From positions 1 through 64,000 of the forward strand of contig CCNB01000005.1 of the NCBI GenBank assembly GCA_000824785.1: a stretch of 64,000 nucleotides of DNA, given 5' to 3'. How positions within the stretch are numbered: position 1 is the stretch's first letter; each line of letters opens with the position of its first letter. Below the pieces are notes generated by a model. That model had not been told where the DNA came from, ran no database searches, and saw only the letters and a program-made list of their open reading frames with translations. Of this stretch, positions 61,610 through 64,000 are shown piece after piece. This stretch comes from Mesorhizobium plurifarium. GTDB lineage: Bacteria > Pseudomonadota > Alphaproteobacteria > Rhizobiales > Rhizobiaceae. Made by a program: the position numbers and the translations under genes.

Positions 61610-62611
61610 TTATTCCCAGTTCGCGGCTGCGACGCGCATGAAGTTGCCGCCGAGAATTCCGCTGATGTCCTTATTGCTGTAGCCCCTCGCCGACAGGGCG
61701 GCGGTGATCTGGGGAAACATCTCGATATCGACGAAACCGAGGTTTGCTCCGGCCGGGTAATGTTCCGGAGGCCAGTAATCGGTGGCATTGGCGAAGCGCG
61801 TCGAAAGCGCATTCGTGATCTCCGCAAAATCGGTTCCGATGCCCACGTGCTGCGGGCCGACCAATTCACAGTAATGATCGATGTTCCTCACGAGGAGTTC
61901 AATATCGGAGGTGTTATCACCTGCTTTCGTAAGGAAGATCCGAATTCCGGTAACGCCGATCACGCCCCCGGTGTGCGCACATGCAACAGCCTGCTCGTTC
62001 CAGATGTTGCGAGGGTGGTCGTGGAGAGCGCGGCTGTTCGAATGGCTGATGATGATTGGCTTCGACGAGGTTTCCGCCATGTCGATCGACATCCTGGGGC
62101 TGCAGTGGGTCCCATCAACGAGCAAGCCGACGCGATTCATCTCCCTGACGACTTCCCGGCCGAACGGGGTGATCCCGGTATTGGCGCCATGACAGCCGCC
62201 GCCTCCAGCATTGTCCTTGTTATAGACGAACGAGATCTGGCGAACGCCCAAGCGATGGTAGGTCTCGACGAGCTCGATCTTGCCGTCGAGTGCCGATACG
62301 CCCTCGATGTCCATGGATACCGCCAGTTTTCCTTCCCGCTTGGCCGCGAGCACGTCTGCGACGCTGGAGACCAGGATGTACTTGTCCTTGTTGTCGCTCA
62401 GGAACTTGCGGTAGCCGGCTATGACCGAGAATGTATCATGCCAAGGCAATACGTCGTAACCGACGTTGGTGCTGACGAACGTGAACCCGGCCTTCCGGAT
62501 CCGCTCGAGCGAATTGACGTCGATCGGGACCTGAGGGTCCATTCCGCAATGGGCATCCCAGACGATGCTCTTCTGGAATAGTTCGTCAACGTTGAACTGG
62601 GTCACGTCCAT
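61610..62611 (-). CDS. M19 family (renal dipeptidase-like) metallohydrolase, variant metal site
   Basis: 333 residues. Motifs of the amidohydrolase-type M19 barrel are LAVSMDIEGVSALDG (bridging Glu), RQISFVYNKDNAGGGGCHG, GLLVDGTHCSPRMSID, PIIISHSNSRALHDHPRN and HVGIGTDF. However, the first metal motif, normally HxD, reads His21-Cys-Gly (VWDAHCGMD), so the usual aspartate ligand is absent. The start MDVTQFNVDELF at 62611 has AAGG ten bases ahead. It may hydrolyse a peptide-like bond in the imported compound, or use a different metal arrangement. Confidence 0.87.
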   Translation of the reverse strand: MDVTQFNVDELFQKSIVWDAHCGMDPQVPIDVNSLERIRKAGFTFVSTNVGYDVLPWHDTFSVIAGYRKFLSDNKDKYILVSSVADVLAAKREGKLAVSMDIEGVSALDGKIELVETYHRLGVRQISFVYNKDNAGGGGCHGANTGITPFGREVVREMNRVGLLVDGTHCSPRMSIDMAETSSKPIIISHSNSRALHDHPRNIWNEQAVACAHTGGVIGVTGIRIFLTKAGDNTSDIELLVRNIDHYCELVGPQHVGIGTDFAEITNALSTRFANATDYWPPEHYPAGANLGFVDIEMFPQITAALSARGYSNKDISGILGGNFMRVAAANWE

Positions 62612-63092
62612 AGTAATCACGCCTTTGAAATTAGGATGACAGCACCATTCGCGGAGGCGGCTCGCCTGTCCAACAGCAAATTGATATAGCGCGATGAGAA
62701 AGTGAGATCGGTGAGCCCCTGAGCAGGATTCGTCGGAGTTTCTTCCGCAGTCTTTCTGCTGAATGAAGACCACTAGCTCACTTTTTTCGATCCGTACGAT
62801 CCAGCGGGCGGTGACGCTTCTGGCAATGCCGGAATCGTCGTGCTAACGAGCCTCTGCCCGTCGCGAAACCGGGGGCGGATTGCGCAGATTCCAAAATATT
62901 AGGTTGGTGTTAGCGATCTGTTGGAAAAATCGACAGGTCGGCACGAGCTACCTCTCAGTCGGAAACTCTGTCCGCATACGAGGCTCTATTCGATATCGTT
63001 TCGGTGTCCTGGAAACCATATTCGATCGTCACCGGTGAACATAGATATCGCGCGGAACAACACGTTCCGGGATCAGGGACACCGATCAATTG
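62612..63092. other. spacer upstream of the M19 gene
   Basis: Should contain the promoter for the hydrolase-oxidoreductase pair. No gene recognised. Confidence 0.4.
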
Positions 63093-63240
63093 CTAGCCCG
63101 CTTGATGCATGCGATGAGCTTTCGCTGGCCGAGGCGGCTCTGGTCACCATTGCGGCACGTTTTCAGAACCTCGTCAGGCGCCTTTGGGTTGATCCGTGGT
63201 GATGGCAGGCGGGTTTTGCGGGTTGCGGTGAGCGGGTCCG
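63093..63240. repeat. direct repeat, copy 2, right border of the catabolic module
   Basis: Partner of 48255-48400 in the same orientation. Followed directly by the shared hairpin at 63245-63260 and then an IS1380-type remnant. Confidence 0.75.
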
Positions 63241-63279
63241 TTTCGGGGCGTCTGCGCCCCATCGTTTATGTCGCGAATT

Positions 63280-64000
63280 GCGGGATGCGACTACCGCATA
63301 AGCCAATAGGCGCCGGCGTGCAGGAACAGCCGGGTTTAGCGGTCGCTCTTGCGCAGTATGTGCGGTCGGCAGCGAGATGCGCCGACCTCGACCCGATGAT
63401 GTGCTCGACGCGGCTCCAACTGGGCGCCATCCAGGAACTCCGCGACATACTTGGGTCGCCGCACGCCGAAGATGAAGTCCACATCGTTGGCGCGGCACCA
63501 GCCGACGACCTGTGGACTGGAATAGTGGCTGTCGGCCCGGTCAGGATCCGGGTGTTCGGCCAGTTGTTCCGGATCGCCCGCACCAGGCGTCGCAGGTGGG
63601 GGCTGATTTCTGCCCCACTCGGCCGCCTCGCCGCGACGAAGGTCATCGCCATCGAGCATCACTCAGCTGGAAGTCATACTATTGATGGGCGTTGAACAGA
63701 CGAAGCTGATGGCCGCTGTGCACGGCATCGAAGGCGTCTCAATGTCGAGCACGATCCGCTTCGGAATCTGCCGGACGGAGGCGCAGTAAAGATCGACCAT
63801 CGCCCGGCCTATCGTGACCAGTTCCCGCACGCCGGACGGGTTCTCCAGCCGGCACATTGTCGATTGCCACGCCAGAGCCCGAGCCGAAGGGTGCATCCTG
63901 GGCCATCTTGGAGATCGGATCGGAGCGCAGCCGGTTGGCATCATTGCTGTCCTCATAACCGGCCGATGCGCAAGCCGATCATATCCCAGGATGCGGACGA
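63280..64000 (-). pseudogene. IS1380-family transposase remnant, runs off the window
   Basis: Transposase blocks appear in shifting frames: RQIPKRIVLDIE, ARRPSGAEISPHLRRLVRAI followed by RNNWPNTRI, then RADSHYSSPQVVGWCRAND and VDFIFG, which is the DSHY region with catalytic residues. Several frameshifts and stops break it, and the N-terminus lies outside the window. Confidence 0.75.

Overview
The window looks like part of a rhizobial symbiosis island, most probably from Mesorhizobium. The reasons are a nod box in front of a nodM-type glucosamine synthase gene, the nad-bio-pan-thi vitamin clusters including bioZ (known from the Mesorhizobium loti island), sigma-54/NifA-type promoters, alphaproteobacterial porins, and a large amount of insertion-sequence and pseudogene debris. 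No rRNA, tRNA, attachment site or CRISPR array was seen.

Layout. 0-14 kb: a methionine/one-carbon block on the minus strand (metE under a cobalamin riboswitch; arsR-glyA-metK; a fatty-acid hydroxylase-type membrane protein; an adenosine kinase). It is interrupted by a nod box with a frameshifted nodM and by decayed second copies of metE, metK and the adenosine kinase gene. 14-21 kb: an IS110 remnant, a groES remnant and the thiamine operon thiC-thiO-thiS-thiG-thiE-thiD behind a TPP riboswitch. 21-30 kb: two Fic-domain proteins, a RopA-like porin, and an outer-membrane protein gene with a textbook sigma-54 promoter. 30-33 kb: groES-groEL and a convergent persulfide dioxygenase-rhodanese. 33-45.6 kb: one long minus-strand vitamin run nrtR / nadA-nadB-nadC / orf / panD / bioB-bioF-bioD-bioA-bioZ / panD, with panB and a broken panC divergent from it. 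46-48.3 kb: a PhyH-like dioxygenase, then a NifA-UAS plus sigma-54 promoter leading into two very small genes, one encoding a predicted exported peptide. 48.3-63 kb: a catabolic module (AraC/GlxA regulator, MmgE/PrpD protein, acyl-CoA ligase, acyl-CoA dehydrogenase, dipeptide-type ABC importer, DadA-like oxidoreductase, M19-family hydrolase) lying between two copies of a ~150-bp direct repeat. The window ends in an IS1380-type transposase remnant.

How it fits together (inference). The vitamin genes would let the symbiont make NAD, biotin, thiamine and part of pantothenate during infection. The methionine-cycle genes would regenerate S-adenosylmethionine, and nodM would supply glucosamine for Nod factors. 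The 48-63 kb module looks like uptake and breakdown of an amino- or peptide-like compound that enters acyl-CoA chemistry. Repeated duplication followed by decay of one copy (metE, metK, adenosine kinase, groES) is the dominant structural theme; panD is duplicated with both copies intact, and panC is broken.
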